Positions 1 through 5,561 of a DNA stretch of 5,561 nt are shown piece after piece (position 1 is the first letter of the stretch; each line of letters opens with the position of its first letter). Under the pieces are notes generated by a model that made no database searches, had not been told where the DNA came from, and worked only from the letters and a program-made list of their open reading frames with translations. The position numbers and the translations under genes are program-made. Location of the stretch: positions 1 through 5,561 of the forward strand of contig JAEYXZ010000082.1 of the NCBI GenBank assembly GCA_023431045.1, written 5' to 3'. The DNA is from Bacillota bacterium (GTDB lineage: Bacteria; Bacillota_I; Bacilli_A; Acholeplasmatales; Acholeplasmataceae).

Positions 1-67
1 GTCTTACACCGTCACAGGATCGCTTTGATAAATTTAGGAAAGTTACTATTCTCAGTCCTAGAATTTA
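1..67 (-). ncRNA. T-box leader (5' part only), runs off left edge
   Basis: Read on the minus strand, this stretch starts just after a consensus promoter and resembles the 5' portion of a T-box riboswitch Stem I. Visible pieces in order are AGAAUAGUAAC (complement of 42-52), carrying the AGUA element of the Stem I base, then AGCGA (20-24), then CCUGUG, then GACGGUGUAAGAC (1-13), which matches the usual AGCGA...GGUG..AG apical pattern. The closing strand (expected CACAGG) would lie just beyond the edge. There is no ATG in the 67 bases and GC is about 40 percent, well above the neighbouring spacer. T-boxes sense uncharged tRNA and control aminoacyl-tRNA synthetase or amino-acid genes. The specifier codon, antiterminator and target gene are outside the window, so the amino acid cannot be named. 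The assignment is by eye. Confidence 0.7.
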
Positions 68-72
68 AATCT

Positions 73-100
73 ATTATAGACTTTTTATTTACTTTGTCAA
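73..100 (-). promoter_or_regulatory. Consensus sigma-A-type promoter, leftward, for the T-box leader
   Basis: On the minus strand a perfect -35 TTGACA (95-100) and a perfect -10 TATAAT (73-78) are separated by 16 bases, predicting a start near 66. All twelve hexamer bases match consensus. It points away from the pot operon and into the T-box-like leader, which fits a strong promoter whose output is set by attenuation downstream. Confidence 0.8.
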
Positions 101-326
101 TCAAAATTATAATCTAAAAACTCTAAATTTAAAAGTCACTTAAAAAAATCATTTGAGTTTGATGATAAATTCATTCAAATTATGCTCATAAAATGACGTA
201 AAATGTATCAAAGATTTTGAATCGTTAATTTTTGAAATTATATGATTATAAAGCCATCCTTTAAAGATTTTAAGGTGCTTAAAAACATTCTCAAACTGAT
301 TTTAAAAAAAAGATAAAATATTATGC
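101..326. other. AT-rich divergent spacer, no gene seen
   Basis: This spacer separates the leftward T-box promoter from the rightward pot promoter. It is very AT-rich and no reading frame with a plausible ribosome site is visible on either strand. One weaker plus-strand promoter-like pair, TTGAAT (217-222) and TATGAT (241-246) with an 18-base gap, could be a second pot promoter, but such matches arise by chance in sequence this AT-rich. An imperfect hairpin (CCTT at 258-261 with AAGG at 272-275) has no T-run and no known operator signature. Confidence 0.5.
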
Positions 327-354
327 TTGCAAAGTTCAAAAATAGGTATATAAT
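327..354 (+). promoter_or_regulatory. Promoter of the potABCD operon
   Basis: TTGCAA (327-332, four of six matches to TTGACA) and a perfect TATAAT (349-354) are spaced by 16 bases. Transcription should start near 361, about 30 bases before the TTG start codon of potA. A start this close to the in-frame ATG at 370 would leave that ATG only about nine bases of leader. No other convincing promoter is seen inside the four-gene operon. Confidence 0.7.
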
Positions 355-378
355 ATGTGTTTGTAAAATATGATAATT

Positions 379-383
379 AGGAG
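379..383 (+). promoter_or_regulatory. Ribosome binding site that fixes the potA start at TTG
   Basis: AGGAG lies seven bases before TTG at 391-393, which is ideal spacing. It sits downstream of the in-frame ATG at 370, which has no Shine-Dalgarno-like sequence before it. The site therefore decides for the TTG start. Confidence 0.8.
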
Positions 384-390
384 TTATACA

Positions 391-1518
391 TTGGATAAAA
401 AACCATTAATTGAATTGGTAAATATTAGTAAAATTTTTGATAGTGAAGCAGTCGTTAACAATATCAATCTCACCATCGGACAAAATGAATTCGTGACACT
501 TTTAGGTCCTTCAGGTTGCGGTAAAACAACCACGTTAAGAATGATTGGTGGTTTCGTCCAACCAGACTCAGGTGTGATTTTAATTGAAGGTAAAGATTTC
601 AGTAAAATTCCATCCTTTGCAAGACCTATTAACACTGTATTTCAAAAGTATGCTTTATTTCCACACTTAAATGTGATAGATAATGTCGCGTTTGGACTGA
701 ATCACCGTCCATTTGATTTTTTGTTAAACTTTTATGAAAGTCGTCTTGCATCTGCAACTCCTGAACAACTAAAGAATCAACGTAAACTGATTAAACAGTA
801 TATTTATGAAGATGCAAAACATATGTTAAAACTTGTCAAACTAGAAGGTTATGATAAGCGTAAAGTCGATCAACTCTCTGGTGGACAACAACAAAGAGTT
901 GCTCTTGCTAGAGCACTCATCAATCGTCCAAAGATTCTTCTACTTGACGAACCACTTGCTGCACTTGATTTAAAACTTCGTCAAAACATGCAATACGAAT
1001 TAAAAGAAATGCAAAACAAATTAGGCATTACCTTCATTTTTGTCACTCATGACCAAGAGGAAGCTATGACCATGTCTGACCGAATTGTTGTCATGCGAAA
1101 TGGTATCATTGAGCAAATGGGTACACCAAAGATGATCTATAACGAACCAGTGAACCGTTATGTTGCAAACTTTATCGGTGAAACCAATATCTTTGGTGGT
1201 ACCATCACCGATACCAATGAAGTAACCTTCCTTGGTGCTAAATTTAAGTATATCGGTTATGAACAATTCAAAGTTGGAGATCCAGTTGATGTCGTCATCC
1301 GTCCTGAAGACTGGGATGTTGTCTCGGTTGAAAAATCAACAGTTAAAGGTCCAGTTACTTTTGCCCTCTTTAAAGGTGTTCATAACGAACTTGTTGTAAA
1401 AATTCAAGATCAAGATGTTTTAGTTAATGATTATGAATACTTCCCAGTTGGAAGCGAGATTGGATTAAAAGTTGATCCTTATGAGATCCATTTAATGAAG
1501 GTGTCAGATGGTCAATAA
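391..1518 (+). CDS. potA: Polyamine (spermidine/putrescine) ABC importer, ATP-binding protein PotA
   Basis: ATPase subunit of the PotABCD importer; works as a dimer on the cytoplasmic face and powers uptake through PotB/PotC. With the TTG start the product is 375 residues, about the family length. Visible motifs: Walker A GPSGCGKT (39-46), Q-loop Gln85 in VFQKYALFPHL, signature LSGGQQQR (162-169), Walker B ILLLDEP (182-188), switch His220 in VTHDQEEA, then FIGETN and a C-terminal TOBE-like regulatory domain (about 270-375, including VVIRPED). The signature-to-TOBE stretch (LGITFIFVTHDQEEA, MSDRIVVM) is very close to E. coli PotA as remembered, favouring PotA over other MalK/PotA-type ATPases. 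Between FGL and the helix before the signature there is a run of about 38 residues where E. coli PotA has roughly 12, so the helical domain carries an insert. The start was chosen on AGGAG at 379-383; an ATG at 370 would add seven residues. The 3' end overlaps potB by 11 bases. Confidence 0.93.
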   Translation: MDKKPLIELVNISKIFDSEAVVNNINLTIGQNEFVTLLGPSGCGKTTTLRMIGGFVQPDSGVILIEGKDFSKIPSFARPINTVFQKYALFPHLNVIDNVAFGLNHRPFDFLLNFYESRLASATPEQLKNQRKLIKQYIYEDAKHMLKLVKLEGYDKRKVDQLSGGQQQRVALARALINRPKILLLDEPLAALDLKLRQNMQYELKEMQNKLGITFIFVTHDQEEAMTMSDRIVVMRNGIIEQMGTPKMIYNEPVNRYVANFIGETNIFGGTITDTNEVTFLGAKFKYIGYEQFKVGDPVDVVIRPEDWDVVSVEKSTVKGPVTFALFKGVHNELVVKIQDQDVLVNDYEYFPVGSEIGLKVDPYEIHLMKVSDGQ

Positions 1519-2338
1519 CACTTATCGTATGCTTGCCAAACCTTATACTGTTTGGCTATCGATCTTAGTCTTCATTCCGATGCTTGCTTTAATCGCGTTG
1601 GGATTTACCAACATGACCTCTAACATATCTTTTGATAATATTGAAATTACTTTTGAAAACTTCGCGATTTTCCAAGAAAAATCTATTGTGACTGGCTTTA
1701 GCAATAGTCTCATGTATGCAACCCTTACAACAGTCATAAGTTTTATTCTTGGTTATTTACTTGCTTATATCATTTATCGTAGTCGCTTTAGTAACAAGTT
1801 TGCTATTATGACGATTATGATCTTACCCATGTGGAGCAACTTAATTTTAAGAATTGATGGACTCGCTAACATCATGAATGCCAATAACATATTGACTGAC
1901 TTGATTGGCTTTAGTCCTGTTGCTAATTTAATTGGTACACCAACAGGTATCTTAATTGGTATGGTTTTTACTTATGTTCCATTTATGATTCTACCTATAT
2001 ATACTGCACTTGAAAAGATTGATCCTAGTTTAAATGAAGCTTCCTCTGATTTAGGATTAACACCATTTAAAACCTTCTTATTTGTTACCTTCCCGCTTTC
2101 GCTTAAAGGGGTTGTAACTGGTGCAATTATGGTCTTCTTACCGACTTTCTCAGGATTTGCTATTCCAAAGATTTTATCTCAAGGAAATACCATATTCTTA
2201 GGAAATATCATTGAGAATAAATTTACATATACCATCTACAATGATGGTGCATTACTAGCAGCTTCGATTCTTCTCTTTATCTTTGCAGCGATATTATTAA
2301 TTAGAAGATTTGATAAGGAAGGAGAAACCTTATTATGA
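1508..2338 (+). CDS. potB: Polyamine ABC importer permease PotB
   Basis: Membrane permease that pairs with PotC to form the channel of the polyamine importer. The 276 residues match the usual length for PotB. Hydrophobic spans suggest six transmembrane helices, roughly residues 14-33, 66-90, 98-115, 145-168, 200-217 and 247-265, with a basic cytoplasmic tail (RRFDK). The coupling EAA loop is visible as EASSDLG at 177-183, followed by the FPLS turn near 195-198; this loop docks into the ATPase. The start is ATG inside the end of potA with AAGG (1498-1501) just upstream; the next Met (1529) lacks a ribosome site. The stop is TGA, shared with the potC start in ATGA. That junction, together with TGG for all tryptophans, argues for the standard bacterial code. 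The split between PotB and PotC rests on gene order and the residue patterns of each. Confidence 0.9.
   Translation: MVNNTYRMLAKPYTVWLSILVFIPMLALIALGFTNMTSNISFDNIEITFENFAIFQEKSIVTGFSNSLMYATLTTVISFILGYLLAYIIYRSRFSNKFAIMTIMILPMWSNLILRIDGLANIMNANNILTDLIGFSPVANLIGTPTGILIGMVFTYVPFMILPIYTALEKIDPSLNEASSDLGLTPFKTFLFVTFPLSLKGVVTGAIMVFLPTFSGFAIPKILSQGNTIFLGNIIENKFTYTIYNDGALLAASILLFIFAAILLIRRFDKEGETLL
2317..2324 (+). promoter_or_regulatory. Ribosome binding site of potC
   Basis: GGAAGGAG lies inside the end of potB, ten bases before the ATG at 2335. It supports that start and independent loading of ribosomes as well as coupling through the ATGA overlap. Confidence 0.75.
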
Positions 2339-3195
2339 CAAACTACCCTAAGGCTAAAATGTCTGACTACGGTTATCGTGATTATTCCTTCTTCAAACCT
2401 ATTCTTAAAGTCATCGCATACATATTCCCAATTTTAATGATATTTATGCTTTATCTTCCAATTATCGTTATTGGTATTCAATCATTTAACTCCAGTGTTA
2501 TTACTTCGAAGTTTGATGATTTCACTTTTGAATGGTATCTTAACATCTTTAATGAACCTGATTTATTAAATGCAATTTCGAATACCTTCTTAGTTTCGGC
2601 GATTGCAACCATCATTGCAACCGTCCTTGGTACTATCTTTGCAATTGGGATTTATCACCTACCTAAACAGAGCAGTAGTAGAATCGTCTTTTTAAACAAT
2701 GTACCGATCTTAAATGCGGATATTGTCACTGGGTTCTCATTAATGATTATGTTTAGATTCTTAATGGTGATCTTTCCTGATATCTTTGGTTTAACAACTT
2801 TAGTGCTTGCACACCTATTCTTTACATTACCTTATGTTATATTAAGTGTATTACCTAAATTAAAAGAGCTAGATCCAAATCTTATTGATGCTGCTCAAGA
2901 TTTAGGGATCAGACCGATGAAGGCTTTATATTTGGTTGTTGTTCCAGCCATTAAAGCAGGGATTTTATCGGGTATGATTTTGGCTTTAACCATGAGCATA
3001 GATGATTTTGTTATTAGCTTCTTCACAACAGGTGCAGGATATGATAACCTATCGATTTGGATTTATGGTGTCTTAGGAAGACGTAACCTAACACCATCGG
3101 TCTATGCCTTTTCGACTCTGTTAACCCTATTAACCCTAATAGGTCTAATAACAGTCCAAATTTTACAAAGAAAGAGAAAGGAAAAAACACAATGA
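2335..3195 (+). CDS. potC: Polyamine ABC importer permease PotC
   Basis: Second membrane permease of the importer, 286 residues, slightly longer than E. coli PotC. Six hydrophobic spans are visible, about residues 27-49, 82-107, 128-147, 151-172, 205-226 and 257-275, and the tail is strongly basic (QRKRKEK), consistent with a cytoplasmic C terminus. The EAA loop reads DAAQDLG (185-191) followed by VVPAIKAG, and SIDDFVISFF (221-230) corresponds to the S(M/I)DD motif typical of PotC, which is why it is called PotC and not PotB. The first 20 or so residues (DYGYRDYSFF) form a polar cytoplasmic extension. The start ATG overlaps the potB stop by four bases and has a good ribosome site. The gene ends with TGA overlapping the potD ATG by four bases, so the subunits are probably translationally coupled. 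Confidence 0.9.
   Translation: MTNYPKAKMSDYGYRDYSFFKPILKVIAYIFPILMIFMLYLPIIVIGIQSFNSSVITSKFDDFTFEWYLNIFNEPDLLNAISNTFLVSAIATIIATVLGTIFAIGIYHLPKQSSSRIVFLNNVPILNADIVTGFSLMIMFRFLMVIFPDIFGLTTLVLAHLFFTLPYVILSVLPKLKELDPNLIDAAQDLGIRPMKALYLVVVPAIKAGILSGMILALTMSIDDFVISFFTTGAGYDNLSIWIYGVLGRRNLTPSVYAFSTLLTLLTLIGLITVQILQRKRKEKTQ
3177..3182 (+). promoter_or_regulatory. Ribosome binding site of potD
   Basis: AAAGGA ends nine bases before the potD ATG at 3192 and lies inside the potC 3' end. It supports the start that gives an intact signal peptide. Confidence 0.65.
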
Positions 3196-4340
3196 AAAAA
3201 CTCTTAGTATTAAGTTTTACTTTGTTAGCAGTCTTCATGCTAACAGCTTGTGACCAGAGACCACTCTTAAGAGTGCTTAACTGGGGCGAGTACATTAATG
3301 ATGACGTCGTTGCAGCATTTGAAGAAGCTTCTGGATATCGTGTGATTGTTGATGTCACTGACTCGAATGAATCCTTCTATGCAAAAATTAAGAGCGGTAC
3401 AACCGCTTATGATATTGTCATCCCATCCGACTATATGGTCGAAAAGATGGTTGACGAAGATATGTTAATTGAATTAGATTATGAATTATTACCAAATCGT
3501 GAATTAGTCACCTATATGGATGGTGTTGATTCAATCTATGAATCCATGGCTGCAACAACTTTCACTAGAACTGGTGAGACAGTGGATTACACCGATTATG
3601 CAGTTCCATATTTCTGGGGTTCATTTGGTATTATTTATAATAACCGTATCGCTGGTCTTGAAGAAGCACTTGAAACTCATGGCTGGGCTGCTTACTTTGA
3701 TCCATCCTTAACACCAGCAGGTGTTCGCCGTGGTATGTATGATGTGCCACAATTCGCATATGCAGCCGCTTCTTTCTATCTTGATCAAGATATCAACGTC
3801 TTAACACCTGCATCCCTTGCTGCTGCTGAAGATGCAATCTTACAAGCTGATTTCGAACAATGGGCTGATGATATGTTAAAGCGTAATATAGAATCTAACA
3901 ACTTAGATATGGCATTTACTTACACTGGTGATTACTTAGACCGTTTATACATTCAACTTGAAGAAGGTAAAACACTAGAGGAAGTTCAAGCACTCTTTAA
4001 TATCTATATTCCTGAAACAACGATGGGATTCTTAGATAATTTAGTCATTCCTAAGACTTCGACTGCAATCGAACGTGCTCATGAATTCATTAACTTCTTG
4101 CTTGATCCTGAAGTTGTTGCCTTAAATAGTGAAGTTGTTGGTTATGCTACAGCGCTAGTTGAAGCTTACGACTTAATTGTTGCTCATGAAGATAGTGAAG
4201 ATGTATGGTATCGTAACTGGGCTTTAGCAAATCTAACTTATTACAATAAAGATGCAACTACAACATTAATTCCATTAACAACACTATCAGCTGATGATAT
4301 TGATGATATCAATACCATGGTTGATAACGTTAGATCTTAA
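3192..4340 (+). CDS. potD: Polyamine-binding lipoprotein PotD
   Basis: Extracellular solute-binding component that captures polyamine and delivers it to PotB/PotC. The 382-residue product begins with a lipoprotein signal: MKK, a hydrophobic core, and lipobox LTAC with Cys20 as the lipidated residue, so it is anchored to the outer face of the single membrane. Family landmarks compared by eye with E. coli PotD: LNWGEYI (Trp31, Glu33, Tyr34), DSNESFYAKI (57-66), YDIVIPSDYMVEKM with Ser79 and Tyr81, YAVPYFWGSFGI (136-147), Asp184, FLDNLVIP with Asp282, FINFLLDPEV (299-308) and GYAT with Tyr318. Two tryptophans that line the E. coli pocket (Trp229, Trp255) appear to be Phe242 and Phe280, so specificity or affinity may differ. 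The segment 249-275 seems longer than in E. coli. It is the last operon gene; a terminator follows 36 bases after the TAA stop. The exact ligand (spermidine, putrescine or both) cannot be read from sequence alone. Confidence 0.92.
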   Translation: MKKLLVLSFTLLAVFMLTACDQRPLLRVLNWGEYINDDVVAAFEEASGYRVIVDVTDSNESFYAKIKSGTTAYDIVIPSDYMVEKMVDEDMLIELDYELLPNRELVTYMDGVDSIYESMAATTFTRTGETVDYTDYAVPYFWGSFGIIYNNRIAGLEEALETHGWAAYFDPSLTPAGVRRGMYDVPQFAYAAASFYLDQDINVLTPASLAAAEDAILQADFEQWADDMLKRNIESNNLDMAFTYTGDYLDRLYIQLEEGKTLEEVQALFNIYIPETTMGFLDNLVIPKTSTAIERAHEFINFLLDPEVVALNSEVVGYATALVEAYDLIVAHEDSEDVWYRNWALANLTYYNKDATTTLIPLTTLSADDIDDINTMVDNVRS

Positions 4341-4376
4341 GTACTCAAACAAATAGCACTTTACTAATCAAACTAT

Positions 4377-4429
4377 ACCCTATAAAACGGACACTCTGAG
4401 AATGAGATCAAACGTTTTATAGGGTTTTT
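4377..4429 (+). terminator. Rho-independent terminator of the potABCD operon
   Basis: CCCTATAAAACG (4378-4389) pairs perfectly with CGTTTTATAGGG (4413-4424), plus an outer A-T pair, giving 13 base pairs around a long 23-base loop, followed at once by TTTTT (4425-4429). The long loop is unusual for an intrinsic terminator but the stem and T-run are clear. The opposite strand lacks a clean T-run, so it acts mainly rightward. Confidence 0.88.
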
Positions 4430-4630
4430 ACTTGGTATTATGGAGGAAAGTAAGTGATGTCAAATTAGTATTGAACGATTGACACCAGAACAGATCAACT
4501 TTGGACAATAATCTAAATGTTAAGAGAATAACCTATTAAAAATACCTTAATCACGCAACACACTCAACCCTACCCTGAGTTACATGTTCCCTTACACTAC
4601 CCCCTATACTTAAGAAAATCGGTAAAAATG
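4430..4630. other. Convergent intergenic spacer with C-rich tract, no gene supported
   Basis: This lies between the two terminators of converging genes. A short frame from ATG 4440 preceded by no clear ribosome site gives MEESK then TGA; the same frame continues for 17 sense codons (SIERLTPEQINFGQ at its end) to TAA at 4509-4511. It reads like a protein fragment but is too short to assign. From 4568 to 4604 the plus strand has four C-runs (CCC, CCC, CCC, CCCCC), odd for such AT-rich DNA. TTGACA at 4479-4484 has no well-spaced -10 partner. Confidence 0.5.
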
Positions 4631-4662
4631 AAAAAAGGCTGGAAAATATGAATTTCCGGCCT
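4631..4662 (-). terminator. Rho-independent terminator of the methyltransferase gene
   Basis: Read leftward, AGGCCGGAAA (complement of 4653-4662) pairs with TTTCCAGCCT (complement of 4636-4645) around a seven-base loop, with one internal A-C mismatch, and continues into a run of six T (4631-4636, its first T being the last stem base). It begins about 43 bases after the stop codon of the leftward gene. The plus strand can form the same stem with a G-U pair but has no T-run after it. Confidence 0.82.
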
Positions 4663-4704
4663 ATATCTTATATTTTGTTATTTTATTAAGTGTCTTTGAT
4701 AGCC

Positions 4705-5561
4705 TTACAAAGCCGTTTTTAATTCAAGCAATGAGATACTCTCCACTAAGGATGTGAATGGAAACATATCAAATGGAATAACTTGTTTTAATTCATAGAT
4801 ACCAACAAGTTCATTTAAGTCTTTTGCTAGTGTTGATGGATTACATGAACCATAAACAAGACGTTTTGGTCTATATTTCTTAATAAGTTCAATGGTTTGT
4901 GAACCAAGACCCGTTCTTGGTGGGTCAAATAACATCACATCAATTTTCTTCTCAGGTAAATTCTTTAATGCTTTTGCGAAATCACTTTGAATGACTTCAA
5001 CATTATGAATGTTATTCTTTTGTAGTGAAAGTTTAGCTGATGCGGTTGCTCTTGAGTCAAGTTCTATTGCATAAATCTTTTTAGCATTACTAGCGATATA
5101 ATGTGATACTGGTGCAATTCCTGCATAGGCATCAATGGCGATTTCATTATCTTTTAAATCTGCAAGTTCGGCCATCTTTTGGTAGAATTTATCTGCTTGA
5201 CTGGTGTTTAATTGGAAGAAAGCTTCAGGTTTCAATAAGAAATGGAATTGATTGAGTTTTTCTTCAATCATTTCTTTTCCATAAATCATTTGAGACTCTT
5301 CGGTAAAGAATGTTTGACGTTTTAAGTCGGTATTAATAACTTCATAAATTGATTTAATCTCTTTATGTCTCTTGACTAATTCATCAACTAAAATCAGTAA
5401 TTTTGGAGTTTGTTTTGGCACGATAAATGAGACTTGAGCTTCTTTTAGGTTTTCAGTTATACGAACGACTGCATGGGTGATATAACCCTTATTTGACTTC
5501 ATATCGTATGCATCAACTTGATATTGATCCATGAGTTCAACTATCGTTCTAAAAATTTCAT
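4705..5561 (-). CDS. rlmD: 23S rRNA (uracil-5-)-methyltransferase, TrmA/RlmD family, 5' end outside window
   Basis: SAM-dependent enzyme that makes 5-methyluridine in RNA, most likely 23S rRNA. Numbering from the Met at 5530-5532, the visible part has FFQLNTSQ (105-112), the SAM-binding motif I as DAYAGIAPVS (134-143), an acidic IELDS (156-160), the DPPR motif (203-206), the catalytic Cys230 in YGSCNPSTLAKDL, and MFPFTSLVES (256-265) with Glu264 as the likely general base. That order is diagnostic of the TrmA/RumA family, and the FFQ/SCNP/MFPFT wording matches the RlmD/RlmCD group of Bacillota. Motif I is unusual: the family normally has a Y/F-C-G-x-G pattern, here YAGIA. The frame stays open upstream of the Met to the edge (…FRTIVEL) and no ribosome site precedes that Met, so the true start and the N-terminal TRAM and Fe-S-cysteine region lie beyond 5561; roughly 150-180 residues are missing. 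RlmC-type, dual RlmCD or tRNA (TrmFO-like role excluded) targets cannot be separated here. Confidence 0.85.
   Translation of the reverse strand, partial: EIFRTIVELMDQYQVDAYDMKSNKGYITHAVVRITENLKEAQVSFIVPKQTPKLLILVDELVKRHKEIKSIYEVINTDLKRQTFFTEESQMIYGKEMIEEKLNQFHFLLKPEAFFQLNTSQADKFYQKMAELADLKDNEIAIDAYAGIAPVSHYIASNAKKIYAIELDSRATASAKLSLQKNNIHNVEVIQSDFAKALKNLPEKKIDVMLFDPPRTGLGSQTIELIKKYRPKRLVYGSCNPSTLAKDLNELVGIYELKQVIPFDMFPFTSLVESISLLELKTAL

Noticed and set aside
1..72. Leftward leader as SAM, TPP or another metabolite riboswitch, or as a tRNA/rRNA start
   Set aside because: CUGAGA and UUAUC pieces occur, but the core motifs of those RNAs are missing, while AGUA, AGCGA and GGUG in order fit a T-box better.
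217..246. TTGAAT-N18-TATGAT as a second pot promoter
   Set aside because: Only a moderate match in very AT-rich DNA; the pair at 327-354 is better placed and has a perfect -10.
258..275. Imperfect hairpin CCTT...AAGG in the divergent spacer as terminator or operator
   Set aside because: Few pairs, a mismatch, very short loop, no T-run and no match to a known operator.
384..635. Open frame on the minus strand opposite potA (similar frames opposite 1021-1266, 1543-1737 and 3023-3358, and a plus-strand one at 3520-3711)
   Set aside because: All lie within well-supported pot genes in another frame, have no ribosome sites and no recognisable domains; they are shadows.
4479..4512. TTGACA followed by ACAATAAT as a promoter
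   Set aside because: The best -10-like hexamers are 19 or 22 bases away and no gene lies downstream on that strand.
1..5561. CRISPR array, insertion sequence, prophage or defence genes
   Set aside because: No repeat-spacer pattern, terminal inverted repeats, transposase or phage-like frame was seen; the content is housekeeping transport and RNA modification.

Overview
The window looks like chromosomal DNA from an AT-rich, low-GC Gram-positive lineage, most likely an Acholeplasma-like Mollicute. The reasons are an A/T-dominated sequence, near-consensus sigma-A-type promoters, a lipoprotein-anchored binding protein, and UGA still read as stop: potB and potC both end in TGA inside ATGA junctions and all tryptophans are TGG. 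That rules out the Mycoplasma/Spiroplasma code but is normal for Acholeplasma and other Bacillota. The genus is inferred; only the low-GC Bacillota/Mollicutes character is well supported.

Layout. (1) Positions 1-100, minus strand: a perfect-consensus promoter fires leftward into about 65 bases that resemble the 5' part of a T-box leader (AGUA element, then AGCGA and GACGGUG apical motifs). The controlled gene lies beyond the left edge. (2) Positions 101-326: very AT-rich divergent spacer with no gene. (3) Positions 327-4429, plus strand: one promoter, four overlapping genes potA-potB-potC-potD and a strong terminator, together a complete polyamine (spermidine/putrescine-type) ABC importer operon. 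(4) Positions 4430-4630: non-coding spacer with an unusual C-rich tract and a short coding-like scrap. (5) Positions 4631-5561, minus strand: terminator and the 3' two-thirds of a TrmA/RlmD-family 23S rRNA m5U methyltransferase gene, whose 5' end lies beyond the right edge.

How it works together. PotD, a lipoprotein on the outer face of the membrane, captures polyamine; PotB and PotC form the channel; PotA hydrolyses ATP on the cytoplasmic face. The 4- to 11-base overlaps imply translational coupling and balanced subunit production. The pot operon and the methyltransferase gene converge, each with its own terminator.

I found no previously undescribed system. The points most worth a second look are the truncated T-box leader, the TTG start of potA, the insert in the PotA helical domain, the altered aromatic residues in the PotD pocket, and the divergent SAM-binding motif in the methyltransferase.
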